From assembly GCF_046267875.1 (NCBI RefSeq), contig NZ_CP176502.1:1736001-1800000 (forward strand): a stretch of 64,000 bases of DNA, written 5' to 3'. The notes under the pieces are model-generated. The model was not told the origin of the DNA, made no database searches, and saw only the letters and a program-made list of their open reading frames with translations. Each line of letters starts with the position of its first letter. Position 1 is the stretch's first letter. Source of the DNA: Mannheimia glucosida. GTDB taxonomy: Bacteria; Pseudomonadota; Gammaproteobacteria; Enterobacterales; Pasteurellaceae. This document shows positions 1-8,528 of the stretch, one piece after another. Position numbers and translations under genes: made by a program.

Positions 1-253
1 ATCCGTATTCAATCATTTCTTCACCGTCTATTAATAATTGAATATCGATAAATTTTCGGTGTAACTCTGCTTTTTTTCCCTCAGCTGGCGTAGTTTCAAA
101 TGACATCACATTCATGCGAATACCATTTTCTAATTCTTGCCAGCCTAATTCCAAATTAACTAAATCTAAACTTTTTAATTTTTTACAAAGGCGAGCGAAT
201 ACTGGTGGAAGTGATTTTAAATAATCGTCTCTTGATAAATCGGCTAATATCAT
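1..253 (-). CDS. YhcH/YjgK/YiaL family protein, 5' part (DUF386)
   Basis: The reverse strand reads in frame from an ATG at 253 to the window edge, so only about 84 N-terminal residues are present. The start MILADLS and the block ELHRKFIDIQLLIDGEEMIEY are typical of the YhcH/YjgK/YiaL (EbgC-like) cupin-fold family, in which the conserved His and Glu residues bind a metal. Members often sit in sialic-acid or sugar operons and are thought to act on sugar anomers or as lactone or mutarotase-like enzymes. The specific substrate cannot be judged because the neighbours lie outside the window. An AGGAG ribosome-binding site lies just before the ATG. Confidence 0.85.
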   Translation of the reverse strand, partial: MILADLSRDDYLKSLPPVFARLCKKLKSLDLVNLELGWQELENGIRMNVMSFETTPAEGKKAELHRKFIDIQLLIDGEEMIEYG

Positions 254-464
254 ATAATTCTCCTAAAAATAACTAATCCTAATAATCTGCTCCATACTAC
301 TAAAATTTATGAAGATACACTCCAATAAAAGTAGGATAATTCGTAAAATATATAATCTCAATAAGCAAACATCAAAAATGAGAAGTTGATCAAATTTTAA
401 AAAATACTTTTTGCAAAAAATTAGCTAAATTTGACCGCTTGTTCGCAAAAGGGAATGCAATAAA
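254..464. other. Intergenic region between a YhcH-family gene and ppx
   Basis: This AT-rich stretch must carry the promoter of the leftward YhcH-family gene. It contains one uptake-signal copy (GACCGCTTGTTCGC, about 432-445). No open frame or strong structured element is visible before the ppx terminator. Confidence 0.5.
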
Positions 465-491
465 CGAAAAAGGAAGCCTTCGCTTCCTTCA
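465..491 (-). terminator. Intrinsic terminator of ppx
   Basis: On the minus strand, AAGGAAGC and GCTTCCTT (470-477 / 482-489) form a perfect 8-bp stem with a 4-nt loop. A run of five T follows, immediately after the ppx stop codon. Confidence 0.8.
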
Positions 492-499
492 TTTAAATG

Positions 500-2002
500 T
501 TAAGAGACCGCAAACTGAAGATTTGTACTCGCCAATATTTTTTGCTCTTCTTCTAAATCTATTGAAATCAGTGGATTATTCGCTAAGAAGCCCTGTTCAA
601 AGGTAAGTTGCCAAGCATTATTTTCAATCACCAAATTCAACTGTTTCGGCACTACAGTCGCTTGGCGAGAACGGTTTAATAGCACCGCTAGCCGGAAAAC
701 CCGTACCAACGTTAATACATCTCTACATTGGTAACGGTTGATACTACGAATATCCGAGCGTTTGAATCCTTTAAGATGGTATCGCATTAATACCGATAGA
801 AGGGTTTGCTGTTCAAAATCAAATCCCGGTAAATCTCGGTTTGCAATCAAATAAGCAGAATGACGATGCACATTATTGTGGTTTACTACAATGCCGATCT
901 CATGCAATAAGCTTGCCCATTTTAAGATTGAACGCAAATCTTGCACTTGGCGGCGGTTTTTCCAAGTTTTGATTTGGTCAAATAAAATCAACGCCGTATG
1001 TTCCACCCTTTTTGCTTGCTGTTTATCTAAATCAAATTGCTCGGCTAACGCCTCTGCGGTACGCTGGCGAATATCCCCAACTTGGAAACTTTTCTCCAAA
1101 CCATACATTACCCCTTCTCTTAAAGCTCCGTTGGAATAACGTAATACCTCAATTCTAAAGGTGTGAAAAAGTGCTAAAAGAATAGCTAAGCCCGGAACTA
1201 GCACGTCTGCTCGTTCATCAAGTAAGCCTCGTAGCTTAATCTCATTTAACGATTTAAACTCTAGGCAAATATCAATAATTTTCTGTAGGCGGCTTTCTGT
1301 AATTAAGCCATCACGATAGCCATTGGCAATCAGCACTTGATGAACAGTTTTAATCGTGCCGGAAGAACCTAAAGCATAGTCCCAACCTAACTCTTTGTAC
1401 TCCCACATTAAATCTTCGATTTTTTCCATTGCAAGCTGATAGGCGCTATCAAAACGCTCAATCGTTAATTCTCCCTGCGGGAAAAAGCGTTTTGCAAAAC
1501 TCACACAACCCATATGACGACTTTCCGCTCGAATCGGGGTAAAATCATCACCGATAGTCATTTCAGTTGAACCACCGCCAATATCTACCACTAATTTTCT
1601 GCCAGTTTCGGGTTGGGTATGGCTAACGCCCGAATAAATCAGCCTCGCCTCTTGTTGTCCGGAAATAATGGAAATAGGGTAAGGAAATACTGCTTTCGCT
1701 TGCTCCAGAAAATCTTGGTTATTGATTGCTCTGCGTAAGGTATAAGTGCCAACCACTTTCACATTCTCCGCAGAAAATCCTTCTAAACGCTTGGCAAATA
1801 AGGCTAAGCAAGCAATCCCTCTATCAATCGCTTCTTGGCTTAACACTAAATTCTCATCAAGCCCATCTGCCAGCCGTACACGCCGTTTCAAGCGGGAAAG
1901 CACTTGAATGGAACCATTTACGATACGGGCTACAATCATATGAAAGCTGTTCGAGCCTAAATCAATAGCTGCAAACTCTCTAGGAGCAATATTTGATGAC
2001 AT
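500..2002 (-). CDS. ppx: Exopolyphosphatase (Ppx/GppA family)
   Basis: The enzyme releases terminal phosphate from inorganic polyphosphate in the cytoplasm; the family also includes pppGpp phosphatases (GppA). The ASKHA ATPase-fold signature DLGSNSFHM lies at residues 14-22 and the second phosphate-binding block VVDIGGGSTE near residue 150. An HD-like C-terminal domain follows (HEIG and HRHSAYLI). The stretch HTQPETGRKLVVDIGGGSTE matches E. coli Ppx better than GppA, so Ppx is preferred. The reading frame is open to an ATG at 2047, but the ATG at 2002 gives the family-typical N-terminus (MSSNIAPREFAAIDLGS, 500 aa). No ppk gene is adjacent. Confidence 0.9.
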   Translation of the reverse strand: MSSNIAPREFAAIDLGSNSFHMIVARIVNGSIQVLSRLKRRVRLADGLDENLVLSQEAIDRGIACLALFAKRLEGFSAENVKVVGTYTLRRAINNQDFLEQAKAVFPYPISIISGQQEARLIYSGVSHTQPETGRKLVVDIGGGSTEMTIGDDFTPIRAESRHMGCVSFAKRFFPQGELTIERFDSAYQLAMEKIEDLMWEYKELGWDYALGSSGTIKTVHQVLIANGYRDGLITESRLQKIIDICLEFKSLNEIKLRGLLDERADVLVPGLAILLALFHTFRIEVLRYSNGALREGVMYGLEKSFQVGDIRQRTAEALAEQFDLDKQQAKRVEHTALILFDQIKTWKNRRQVQDLRSILKWASLLHEIGIVVNHNNVHRHSAYLIANRDLPGFDFEQQTLLSVLMRYHLKGFKRSDIRSINRYQCRDVLTLVRVFRLAVLLNRSRQATVVPKQLNLVIENNAWQLTFEQGFLANNPLISIDLEEEQKILASTNLQFAVS

Positions 2003-2125
2003 AATGAAACCCTGTACCAATAACTGAAATAAGTAAGATATTACCATTTTTGAGCCCTAGATATCACTACAAATTTAGCGTTATTCGCGAGAATTAATTT
2101 AAATCATAAAATGTGATAAATTTTT

Positions 2126-2154
2126 TTGACGAATTGACGGAAAAAGAATAGGAT
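2126..2154 (+). promoter_or_regulatory. Candidate sigma70 promoter of tmaR
   Basis: TTGACG (2126-2131) and TAGGAT (2149-2154) are separated by 17 bp, about 45 bp before the tmaR start. A good ribosome-binding site (AGGGAGA) precedes that start. Confidence 0.5.
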
Positions 2155-2197
2155 TTACGAGCTTACTTAATTCAACACTACATCAAGGGAGATTGAT

Positions 2198-2527
2198 ATG
2201 TCTGAAGTGAATAAATCATTCCACGATATGCTGGAATATGTGCATCTTTATCGTCTAAAAAACAAACTACATCGTGAAACTGCGGATAATGATCGCAAAA
2301 TTCGTGACAATCAGAAACGTGTTCTTTTATTAGATAACCTAACGCAATACATTACCGATGAAATGTCTATCGAGGAAGTTCGAGCCATCATCTCCAATAT
2401 GCGTGATGACTATGAAAATCGGGTGGATGATTATATGATCCGTAATGCGGAACTTTCCAAACAACGCCGTGAAATCCGCCAAAAAATGGCCTCTCACAAA
2501 CAAGCACCAACCAATAAAAAAGCATAA
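2198..2527 (+). CDS. tmaR: PTS system regulator TmaR (YeeX family)
   Basis: The 109-aa, highly charged, coiled-coil protein is collinear with E. coli TmaR (formerly YeeX). The blocks KIRDNQKRVLLLDNL (about 34-48) and DDYENRVDDYMIRNAELSK (about 69-87) are nearly identical. In E. coli TmaR clusters at a cell pole and sequesters enzyme I of the phosphotransferase system, tuning sugar uptake. Here it is convergent with a PTS permease gene, a suggestive context. Its Tyr residues, one of which is the reported polar-localisation phosphosite in E. coli, are retained. It has its own promoter and ribosome-binding site. Confidence 0.92.
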   Translation: MSEVNKSFHDMLEYVHLYRLKNKLHRETADNDRKIRDNQKRVLLLDNLTQYITDEMSIEEVRAIISNMRDDYENRVDDYMIRNAELSKQRREIRQKMASHKQAPTNKKA

Positions 2528-2532
2528 AAAGC

Positions 2533-2576
2533 CAAGCGGTCTAATTTGCAAAAAAATTCGCAAATCAGACCGCTTG
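2533..2576. terminator. Inverted uptake-signal pair between tmaR and the PTS gene
   Basis: CAAGCGGTCT (2533-2542) and AGACCGCTTG (2567-2576) are exact inverted copies of the uptake word. The flanking ATTTGC/GCAAAT also pairs after one mismatch. The result is a long stem at the convergent gene ends that probably terminates both transcripts. Confidence 0.7.
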
Positions 2577-2588
2577 TGATTCATACGG

Positions 2589-4040
2589 TTAATTCAGTTT
2601 TTTCATTGCATCTGCCACAAATTCTGCTTCCGGCCCTAAAATCACTTGGTAGCCATTCTCACCTAATTTGATATTGCCTTTTGACCCTAAGGCTTTCAAT
2701 TTATCATCATCAGCTTTCGCCGTGTCATTTAAGATTAAGCGTAATCGGGTAATGCAAGCATCAATGCTGGTAATATTCTCTTTACCACCTAATGCTTCAA
2801 CAAATTTGGCAGCTTGTTCACTACGAGAAACCGCATTCACTGTTTGCACTTCGGTATCATCTTCACGCCCTGGCGTTTTTAAGTTAAAGGCTTGGATCAC
2901 CACACGGAATAATACATAGTAAATTACCGCGAACACGATACCTTGAGCCAATAACATATACCACTGTATAGCCAGCGGATTTCGTGTCGATAACACTAAA
3001 TCAACCAAACCTGCACTAAAACCGAAACCGGCAATCCATTCCATTGAGGCAGCAATATAAACAGATAATCCGGTTAATAAAGCGTGAACCACATAAAGCA
3101 CAGGTGCAACAAACATAAAGGCAAATTCAAGCGGTTCCGTAATGCCGGTGAAGAACGAAGCTAAAGCAGCAGCAAACATAATAGAGGCTACTTGCACTTT
3201 CTTAGCCAGTTTCGCGCTGTGGTAAATAGCTAATGCTGCCGCAGGTAAGCCAAACATCATCACCGGGAAGAAACCAGCTTGATACATACCTGTTACCCCT
3301 ATCACTGCTTTGCCCTCAGCCAATGATTTTGCTCCACCTAAGAAGTTTGGAATATCATTAATACCTGCAACATCAAACCAGAAAACCGAGTTTAATGCAT
3401 GGTGTAATCCAACCGGAATTAACAAACGATTAAAGAAAGCATAAATACCTGCCCCTAACGCTCCCATATCTTTGATAGATTCCCCAAAAGAGACTAAAGC
3501 ACCAAAAATAACCGGCCAGACATAGAGTAAGATAAATGACACCACAATCATTACCACTGACACCACAATCGGTACCAATCGTTTACCGCTAAAGAAAGAC
3601 AATGCTTTCGGTAACTCTACTTGGTAGAAACGGTTATAAATTTCGGCTGAAATAACCCCTACTAAGATCCCGATAAATTGGTTGTTGATTTTACCGAATG
3701 CTGCAGACACTTGATCAACTGCAATCCCCTTTAGCTGAGCAACAGCCCCCGGAGACAACAAAGTGGTAATCACTAAGTACCCGACTAAACCGGATAATGC
3801 GGCTGCCCCATCTTTTTCTTTTGACATACCAAATGCCACGCCCACAGCAAACAGAATAGACATATTATCAATAATTGCCGCCCCAGACTTAATTAGCAAT
3901 GCCGCTAATTGGCTATTCGCTCCCCAGCCGTCCGGATCAATCCAATAGCCTATACCCATTAATAATGCAGCTGCCGGTAATGCAGCAACCGGCACCATTA
4001 ATGCACGCCCAATTTTTTGTAAATAGGTTAATGTACTCAT
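2589..4040 (-). CDS. nagE: PTS EIICB permease, N-acetylglucosamine/glucose type
   Basis: This inner-membrane permease couples sugar import to phosphorylation. An EIIC domain with about ten hydrophobic segments (residues 1-370) includes FFNRLLIPVGLHHALNSVFWF and the GITEPLEF motif. The linker FNLKTPGRED leads to an EIIB domain (about 400-483) whose phospho-accepting Cys429 sits in IDACITRLRL. There is no EIIA domain, unlike E. coli NagE, so it should rely on a separate EIIA such as Crr. Similarity is closest to NagE/NagP-type GlcNAc permeases, but PtsG-like glucose specificity is possible. The start is the ATG at 4040, preceded by GGAGG at 5-nt spacing; an upstream in-frame TTG overlaps that ribosome-binding site and is rejected. 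Confidence 0.8.
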   Translation of the reverse strand: MSTLTYLQKIGRALMVPVAALPAAALLMGIGYWIDPDGWGANSQLAALLIKSGAAIIDNMSILFAVGVAFGMSKEKDGAAALSGLVGYLVITTLLSPGAVAQLKGIAVDQVSAAFGKINNQFIGILVGVISAEIYNRFYQVELPKALSFFSGKRLVPIVVSVVMIVVSFILLYVWPVIFGALVSFGESIKDMGALGAGIYAFFNRLLIPVGLHHALNSVFWFDVAGINDIPNFLGGAKSLAEGKAVIGVTGMYQAGFFPVMMFGLPAAALAIYHSAKLAKKVQVASIMFAAALASFFTGITEPLEFAFMFVAPVLYVVHALLTGLSVYIAASMEWIAGFGFSAGLVDLVLSTRNPLAIQWYMLLAQGIVFAVIYYVLFRVVIQAFNLKTPGREDDTEVQTVNAVSRSEQAAKFVEALGGKENITSIDACITRLRLILNDTAKADDDKLKALGSKGNIKLGENGYQVILGPEAEFVADAMKKLN

Positions 4041-4120
4041 AAAAGCCTCCAAAAATACCTCATAATGAGTAACTTAAGCATAGGAAAAAACCGATTAAAG
4101 AACAATCAAATAAATTTGGT

Positions 4121-4142
4121 TTTGTGATCCATTTCAAAATAT
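4121..4142 (-). promoter_or_regulatory. Candidate CRP site upstream of the PTS permease gene
   Basis: TGTGA-N6-TCAAA lies within a TTTTG...CAAAA palindrome about 80 bp before the permease start. It matches the CRP consensus TGTGA-N6-TCACA at nine of ten core positions, which fits catabolite control of a sugar permease. Only motif similarity supports this. Confidence 0.4.
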
Positions 4143-4239
4143 TTTTTAGGAGTTTTTATTCAATATTAGAAATATGTTCACTTTTTATCGTGATATTTTA
4201 AATAATTATCTAAATAGCACTGGATTACCTAAATATTCA

Positions 4240-4268
4240 TTGACAAAACATTAATAAAACGGTATTTC
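4240..4268 (+). promoter_or_regulatory. Candidate promoter of lysC
   Basis: A perfect TTGACA (-35, 4240-4245) is followed after 17 bp by TATTTC (a weak -10, 4263-4268). It lies about 40 bp before the riboswitch aptamer. The -10 is poor, so the call is tentative. Confidence 0.45.
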
Positions 4269-4300
4269 TATGCACACTTTTCAATACTGTTGAAAAAGAG

Positions 4301-4469
4301 TAATGGGCTTGCCATTACGGGAGAGGTGCAACACTCAGGCAACTTGATTTTAGGCAACTAGGGCCGTTTGAGAATTAAGTGATGGGAGTGATTGCCGAGG
4401 TGTGAATTCACTAGACTGGAATTAACATCGGCTGAATAGGTTGAATCCTATCAGCTGTCATTTAATAGG
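4301..4469 (+). ncRNA. Lysine riboswitch (L box) in the lysC leader
   Basis: The leader carries the conserved blocks of the lysine aptamer in the right order: AGAGGTGCAAC (about 4322), GGGAGTGATTGCCGAGGTG (about 4384-4402) and GGCTGAATAGGTTGAATCC (about 4430-4448), followed by TGTCA. The same blocks occur in the E. coli lysC leader. Lysine binding to the RNA represses lysC. No intrinsic terminator with a T-tract is visible between the aptamer and the ATG, so control is probably translational (or through RNA decay or Rho), as in E. coli. CCATTA (4312-4317) can pair either with TAATGG (4301-4306) or with the 3' strand TAATAGG (4463-4469), a possible switching helix. Confidence 0.92.
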
Positions 4470-4602
4470 TTATTTTACCATATTAAATGGAGTGCTCTGA
4501 TTAATTGGTTCAACAATAAAACCGTATAATCTACTCAAATTTCCTTTCCGAATATCCCCTAACACAATATTTATCTATTTTTGTTTTAAGGAAATTTTTA
4601 TT

Positions 4603-5955
4603 ATGTCTCATCTTTCTGTGGCTAAATTTGGTGGTACAAGTGTTGCAAATTTTGATGCAATGACCTCTTCTGCCAATATTGTAATTGCTGATGCAAATAC
4701 TCGTGTGGTTGTGCTTTCTGCCTCTGCCGGCGTAACAAATTACTTAGTGGAACTTGCTAACGGCTGTGAAAAAGAACACCGTGATGAAGTCATCGCAGCA
4801 GTCCGCCAAATTCAATACAATATTATTGAAAAATTACAACATCAAGATGCCGTTAAAGCGGAAATCGACGAATTATTAGAACGTATTGAAACATTAGCAG
4901 AATCAGCCAGCCTAGCTACCTCAGCCGCCTTAAGTGATGAGTTAATCAGCCACGGGGAAATGATGTCCACCAAAATCTTCACGCAATTATTAATTGAACG
5001 TGGACACCCGGCAGTATGGGTAGATGTGCGTGACGTTGTGGCAACAAACAACCATTATGGAAAAGCAGCACCAAATGACGAGAAAACCCAGCAACAATCA
5101 GACAATGTGATTAAGCCATTAATCGCATCAGGCAAAATTGTGATTACACAGGGCTTTATCGGTCGTGATGATGAAGGCAAAACCACCACTTTAGGACGTG
5201 GCGGTTCAGACTACTCTGCTGCATTGTTAGCAGAAGTATTAAATGCTAACGATGTACTCATTTGGACAGACGTACCGGGGATTTATACTACCGATCCTCG
5301 TGTTGTACCGAACGCTCAACGCATTGACACAATGGCATTTAACGAAGCGGCAGAAATGGCAACCTTTGGGGCAAAAGTATTACACCCTGCAACCTTATTG
5401 CCGGCAGTGCGTAGTAATATTCCAGTATACGTAGGCTCAAGTAAAGCACCGGAACAAGGCGGTACTTGGGTAACCCGTGATCCACAACCACGCCCGACTT
5501 TCCGTGCGATTGCATTACGCCGCAACCAAATCTTACTCACGCTTTCCAGCCTTTCAATGCTACACGCACAAGGTTTCTTAGCGAATGTATTTGCGATTTT
5601 AGCAAAACACAAAATTTCGGTTGATGTGATTACCACTTCCGAAGTCAGCGTTGCATTAACCCTAGATAAAACGGGCTCAGCCTCTTCGGGTGCGGATATG
5701 TTATCAGCCGAACTACTCGATGAACTCAACGCATATTGCAATGTGCAAGTAGAAAGCGACCTCGCTTTAGTCGCTATTATCGGCAACAACTTACACGCTC
5801 AGTCCGGTGTGGCGAAAAAATTATTCCACACTCTTGAGAATTACAACATTCGCCTAATCAGCTATGGAGCAAGCAGCAATAATGTTTGCACCTTAGTGAA
5901 AAATGCAGAAGCAGACGATGTGGTTCGTTCGCTTCACAAAGGCTTATTTGAATAA
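4603..5955 (+). CDS. lysC: Lysine-sensitive aspartokinase III
   Basis: The enzyme catalyses ATP-dependent phosphorylation of L-aspartate, the first step toward lysine, diaminopimelate, threonine and methionine. At 450 aa it is collinear with E. coli LysC (449 aa). It is monofunctional, with no homoserine dehydrogenase fused. The kinase signature KFGGTS is at residues 8-13 and the catalytic core block TTLGRGGSDYSAALLAE near 200. Two C-terminal ACT domains include ISVDVITTSEVSVALTLD and the second repeat ending LVKNAEADDVVRSLHKGLFE. A ribosome-binding site AAGGA precedes the ATG at a long spacing of about 10 nt. The gene is preceded by a lysine riboswitch, and feedback by lysine through the ACT domains is expected. 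Confidence 0.97.
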   Translation: MSHLSVAKFGGTSVANFDAMTSSANIVIADANTRVVVLSASAGVTNYLVELANGCEKEHRDEVIAAVRQIQYNIIEKLQHQDAVKAEIDELLERIETLAESASLATSAALSDELISHGEMMSTKIFTQLLIERGHPAVWVDVRDVVATNNHYGKAAPNDEKTQQQSDNVIKPLIASGKIVITQGFIGRDDEGKTTTLGRGGSDYSAALLAEVLNANDVLIWTDVPGIYTTDPRVVPNAQRIDTMAFNEAAEMATFGAKVLHPATLLPAVRSNIPVYVGSSKAPEQGGTWVTRDPQPRPTFRAIALRRNQILLTLSSLSMLHAQGFLANVFAILAKHKISVDVITTSEVSVALTLDKTGSASSGADMLSAELLDELNAYCNVQVESDLALVAIIGNNLHAQSGVAKKLFHTLENYNIRLISYGASSNNVCTLVKNAEADDVVRSLHKGLFE

Positions 5956-5971
5956 GCAATAACTCCATTGC

Positions 5972-6018
5972 AAGCGGTTATTTGGGGCAAAATTGTTGGA
6001 TTTACCCCCTAACCGCTT
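5972..6018. terminator. Inverted uptake-signal pair between lysC and parC
   Basis: AAGCGGTTA (5972-5980) and TAACCGCTT (6010-6018) form a 9-bp stem. Inner GGGG and CCCC tracts can extend it. It lies between convergent genes and is a likely bidirectional terminator. Confidence 0.6.
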
Positions 6019-6025
6019 CTTCCCT

Positions 6026-8272
6026 TTACTCCACAATCTCCACCGTCGCATTAGTACTAAGCCCTCTTACAAGCTGTGAGCCTTTTCTTGCACGTTCGCC
6101 GCGGTAGTTGTCAATATCGCTCGGTTTTAATGTAATTTTACGTTTGCCGGACACAAAAACCAATGAGTTGGTTGGTTTGATGACCAATAAACGGGCTAAA
6201 TATTCATCACCGGATTTTGCTGAGGCAGCGGAAATATTGATAATTTTATTGCCTTTACCTTTGGAAAGTGCCGGTAGTTCACTCACCGGGAAAACCAACA
6301 TTCTGCCGACATTACTCATTGCCACTAAAGATAAATTGTCATCGCTCTCAAGCAGTTGTGGCGGAAGCACTTTTGCATTTTCGGTTAAAGAAATAACCGC
6401 TTTGCCGGCTTTATTACGAGAAACTAAATCTTCAAAGGTACAAATAAAGCCGTAGCCAGAATCGGATGCCATTAGCACTTTGGTTTCAGGACTTGCCATT
6501 AGCACTTGCTGCACTACTGCACCTTCCGGCAGGGTGATTTTGCCTGTAAGTGGCTCACCTTGCGAGCGTGCCGAAGGCAGTGAAGTTGGTTCGAGAGCAT
6601 AAGCTCGGCCTGTGCTGTCTAAAAATACCACCAGCTGATTACTTCTACCCCTTGCGTGGGCAAGATAACCATCTCCGGCTCGATAGCTAAGGGCTTGAAC
6701 ATCAATATCGTGTCCTTTCGCACAACGTACCCAGCCTTTTTCAGACAAAATCACCGTCACATCTTCGGTTGGAGTCAAGTCACTTTCCGCAATCGCTTTA
6801 GACTCCGCTCGTTCAACCAATGGTGAGCGGCGTGGGCTGGCAAATGCTTTGGCATCGGCTTGAATCTCTTTCTTGATCAGGCTGTTCAAACGGCGTTCCG
6901 AGCCTAAAATCAGTTGCAATTCATCACGTTCTTTTTCCAGTTCGGATTTTTCCGCCTGTAATTGATGTTCTTCCAATTTGGCTAAGTGGCGTAAACGTAA
7001 GTTCAGGATCGCCTCTGCTTGCACATCGGTCAGGTTAAAACGAGCCATTAACTCGGCTTTCGGCTCATCTTCATTGCGAATAATCTCAATTACTTCATCA
7101 ATATTGAGAAATGCAATCATCAAACCGTCTAAAATATGCAAGCGGTTTAAAATTTTATCTAATCGGTAATTCAAGCGGCGAGTGACCGTGGTACGTCTAA
7201 AACTCAGCCACTCATTGAGAATAGTCAGTAAATTCTTCACTGCCGGTTTGCCGTCTAAGCCAATCATATTCATATTGACTCGATAGCTTTTCTCCAAATC
7301 GGTTGTCGCAAACAAGTGATCCATTAACGCTTCAAAATCAATGCGATTAGAGCGTGGCACAATCACAATCCGAATTGGGTTTTCGTGGTCAGATTCATCA
7401 CGAATATCGTCCACCATCGGCAGTTTTTTATTCCGCATTTGCGTTGCTACTTGCTCAATAATTTTTGAAGGCGAGGCTTGGTGAGGCAAGGCTGAAATCA
7501 CAATTTCACCCTCTTCTTTTTTCCATACTGCACGCATTTTAATGGAACCACGACCCTGCTCATACATTTTGGCAATTTCGGCTTTTGGCGTGATGATCTC
7601 AGCCTCTGTCGTGTAATCCGGCCCTTGCACCACGCTTAGCACATCATCAAGCGTGGCTTTAGGGTTATCCAGCAACATCACACTAGCATCAGCCAATTCA
7701 TTAATGTTATGAGGCGGAATATCAGTTGCCATTCCCACCGCAATCCCCATCGTACCGTTCAGCAAAATATGCGGTAAACGAGCCGGCAGATATTTCGGTT
7801 CTTCCAACGAGCCATCAAAATTGGGCTGATAATCCACCGTTCCTTGCCCTAACTCGCCCAATAAAATTTCTGCAATTTTAGACAATTTCGATTCGGTATA
7901 ACGCATTGCAGCGAAGGATTTCGGATCGTCCGGTGCCCCCCAGTTGCCTTGCCCGTCCACTAATGGATAGCGGTAAGAGAACGGTTGAGCCATTAACACC
8001 ATCGCCTCATAACAAGCACTATCACCGTGCGGGTGGAATTTACCTAATACATCCCCCACGGTACGGGCTGATTTTTTATACTTTGCCGAAGCATTTAGCC
8101 CAAGTTCTGACATCGCATAAATAATACGGCGTTGCACAGGTTTCAAGCCATCACCAATAAACGGCAATGCCCTGTCCATAATTACATACATCGAATAATT
8201 GAGGTAAGCATCTTCGGTAAAACGCTTAATCGGCATCTGCTCAATGCCTTCATAATTGATTTCTGTGGTCAT
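6026..8272 (-). CDS. parC: DNA topoisomerase IV subunit A
   Basis: ParC with ParE decatenates daughter chromosomes and relaxes supercoils. The 748-aa protein has the breakage-reunion domain first, with catalytic Tyr125 in AAMRYTESKL. It ends with a GyrA-like beta-pinwheel that lacks the GyrA box, as expected for ParC. The quinolone-determining positions equivalent to E. coli Ser80 and Glu84 are the wild-type Ser85 and Glu89 (HPHGDSACYEA). parE is not in the window. The start ATG at 8272 gives MTTEINYEGIEQMPIKRFTE, which fits the family. Confidence 0.96.
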   Translation of the reverse strand: MTTEINYEGIEQMPIKRFTEDAYLNYSMYVIMDRALPFIGDGLKPVQRRIIYAMSELGLNASAKYKKSARTVGDVLGKFHPHGDSACYEAMVLMAQPFSYRYPLVDGQGNWGAPDDPKSFAAMRYTESKLSKIAEILLGELGQGTVDYQPNFDGSLEEPKYLPARLPHILLNGTMGIAVGMATDIPPHNINELADASVMLLDNPKATLDDVLSVVQGPDYTTEAEIITPKAEIAKMYEQGRGSIKMRAVWKKEEGEIVISALPHQASPSKIIEQVATQMRNKKLPMVDDIRDESDHENPIRIVIVPRSNRIDFEALMDHLFATTDLEKSYRVNMNMIGLDGKPAVKNLLTILNEWLSFRRTTVTRRLNYRLDKILNRLHILDGLMIAFLNIDEVIEIIRNEDEPKAELMARFNLTDVQAEAILNLRLRHLAKLEEHQLQAEKSELEKERDELQLILGSERRLNSLIKKEIQADAKAFASPRRSPLVERAESKAIAESDLTPTEDVTVILSEKGWVRCAKGHDIDVQALSYRAGDGYLAHARGRSNQLVVFLDSTGRAYALEPTSLPSARSQGEPLTGKITLPEGAVVQQVLMASPETKVLMASDSGYGFICTFEDLVSRNKAGKAVISLTENAKVLPPQLLESDDNLSLVAMSNVGRMLVFPVSELPALSKGKGNKIINISAASAKSGDEYLARLLVIKPTNSLVFVSGKRKITLKPSDIDNYRGERARKGSQLVRGLSTNATVEIVE

Positions 8273-8344
8273 TTTTATTGATATTTATATTAAAAAAACG
8301 AGGGGTATTTTCTACGATTTAGCCTGTTTAGTCTAGCCTGAAAC

Positions 8345-8391
8345 ACAAGCGGTCGTTTTTTGCCATTTTTTTACTCAAAATAACCGCTTGT
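8345..8391. terminator. Inverted uptake-signal pair between parC and pnp
   Basis: ACAAGCGGT (8345-8353) and ACCGCTTGT (8383-8391) are perfect inverted copies in the gap between divergently transcribed parC and pnp. Neither gene ends here, so it is more likely a paired uptake site than a working terminator. Confidence 0.5.
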
Positions 8392-8430
8392 AGAAAGAAA
8401 ATAATAGGCGATTTTTTATAAAAATCACGC

Positions 8431-8436
8431 TATACT
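8431..8436 (+). promoter_or_regulatory. Candidate -10 element of pnp
   Basis: TATACT at 8431-8436 would place the transcript start near 8443, exactly at the 5' arm of the leader hairpin. No convincing -35 hexamer is visible 16-18 bp upstream. Confidence 0.4.
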
Positions 8437-8442
8437 AGACAA

Positions 8443-8528
8443 GTTTTATTTCTTGTTATTGAGAGGCGGCTATCAAAAATGTTTTACTTAAAAGCCTTTT
8501 TGCTAGTCGCAATTTAGAGAAATAAAAC
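8443..8528 (+). promoter_or_regulatory. Long leader hairpin of pnp, probable RNase III/PNPase autoregulatory site
   Basis: GTTTTATTTCT (8443-8453) and AGAAATAAAAC (8518-8528) are perfect 11-bp inverted arms. Inside them ATTG pairs with CAAT (8458-8461/8510-8513), CGGCTA with TAGTCG including one G-U (8467-8472/8504-8509), and CAAAAA with TTTTTG (8474-8479/8497-8502). The whole is an 86-nt stem at the predicted 5' end of the mRNA. In E. coli, RNase III cuts such a pnp leader stem and PNPase then degrades it to repress its own translation. The equivalent function here is inferred from position and shape. Confidence 0.7.

Noticed and set aside
2003..2047. N-terminal 15-residue extension of Ppx
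   Set aside because: Hydrophobic residues absent from the family; the ATG at 2002 gives the standard N-terminus.
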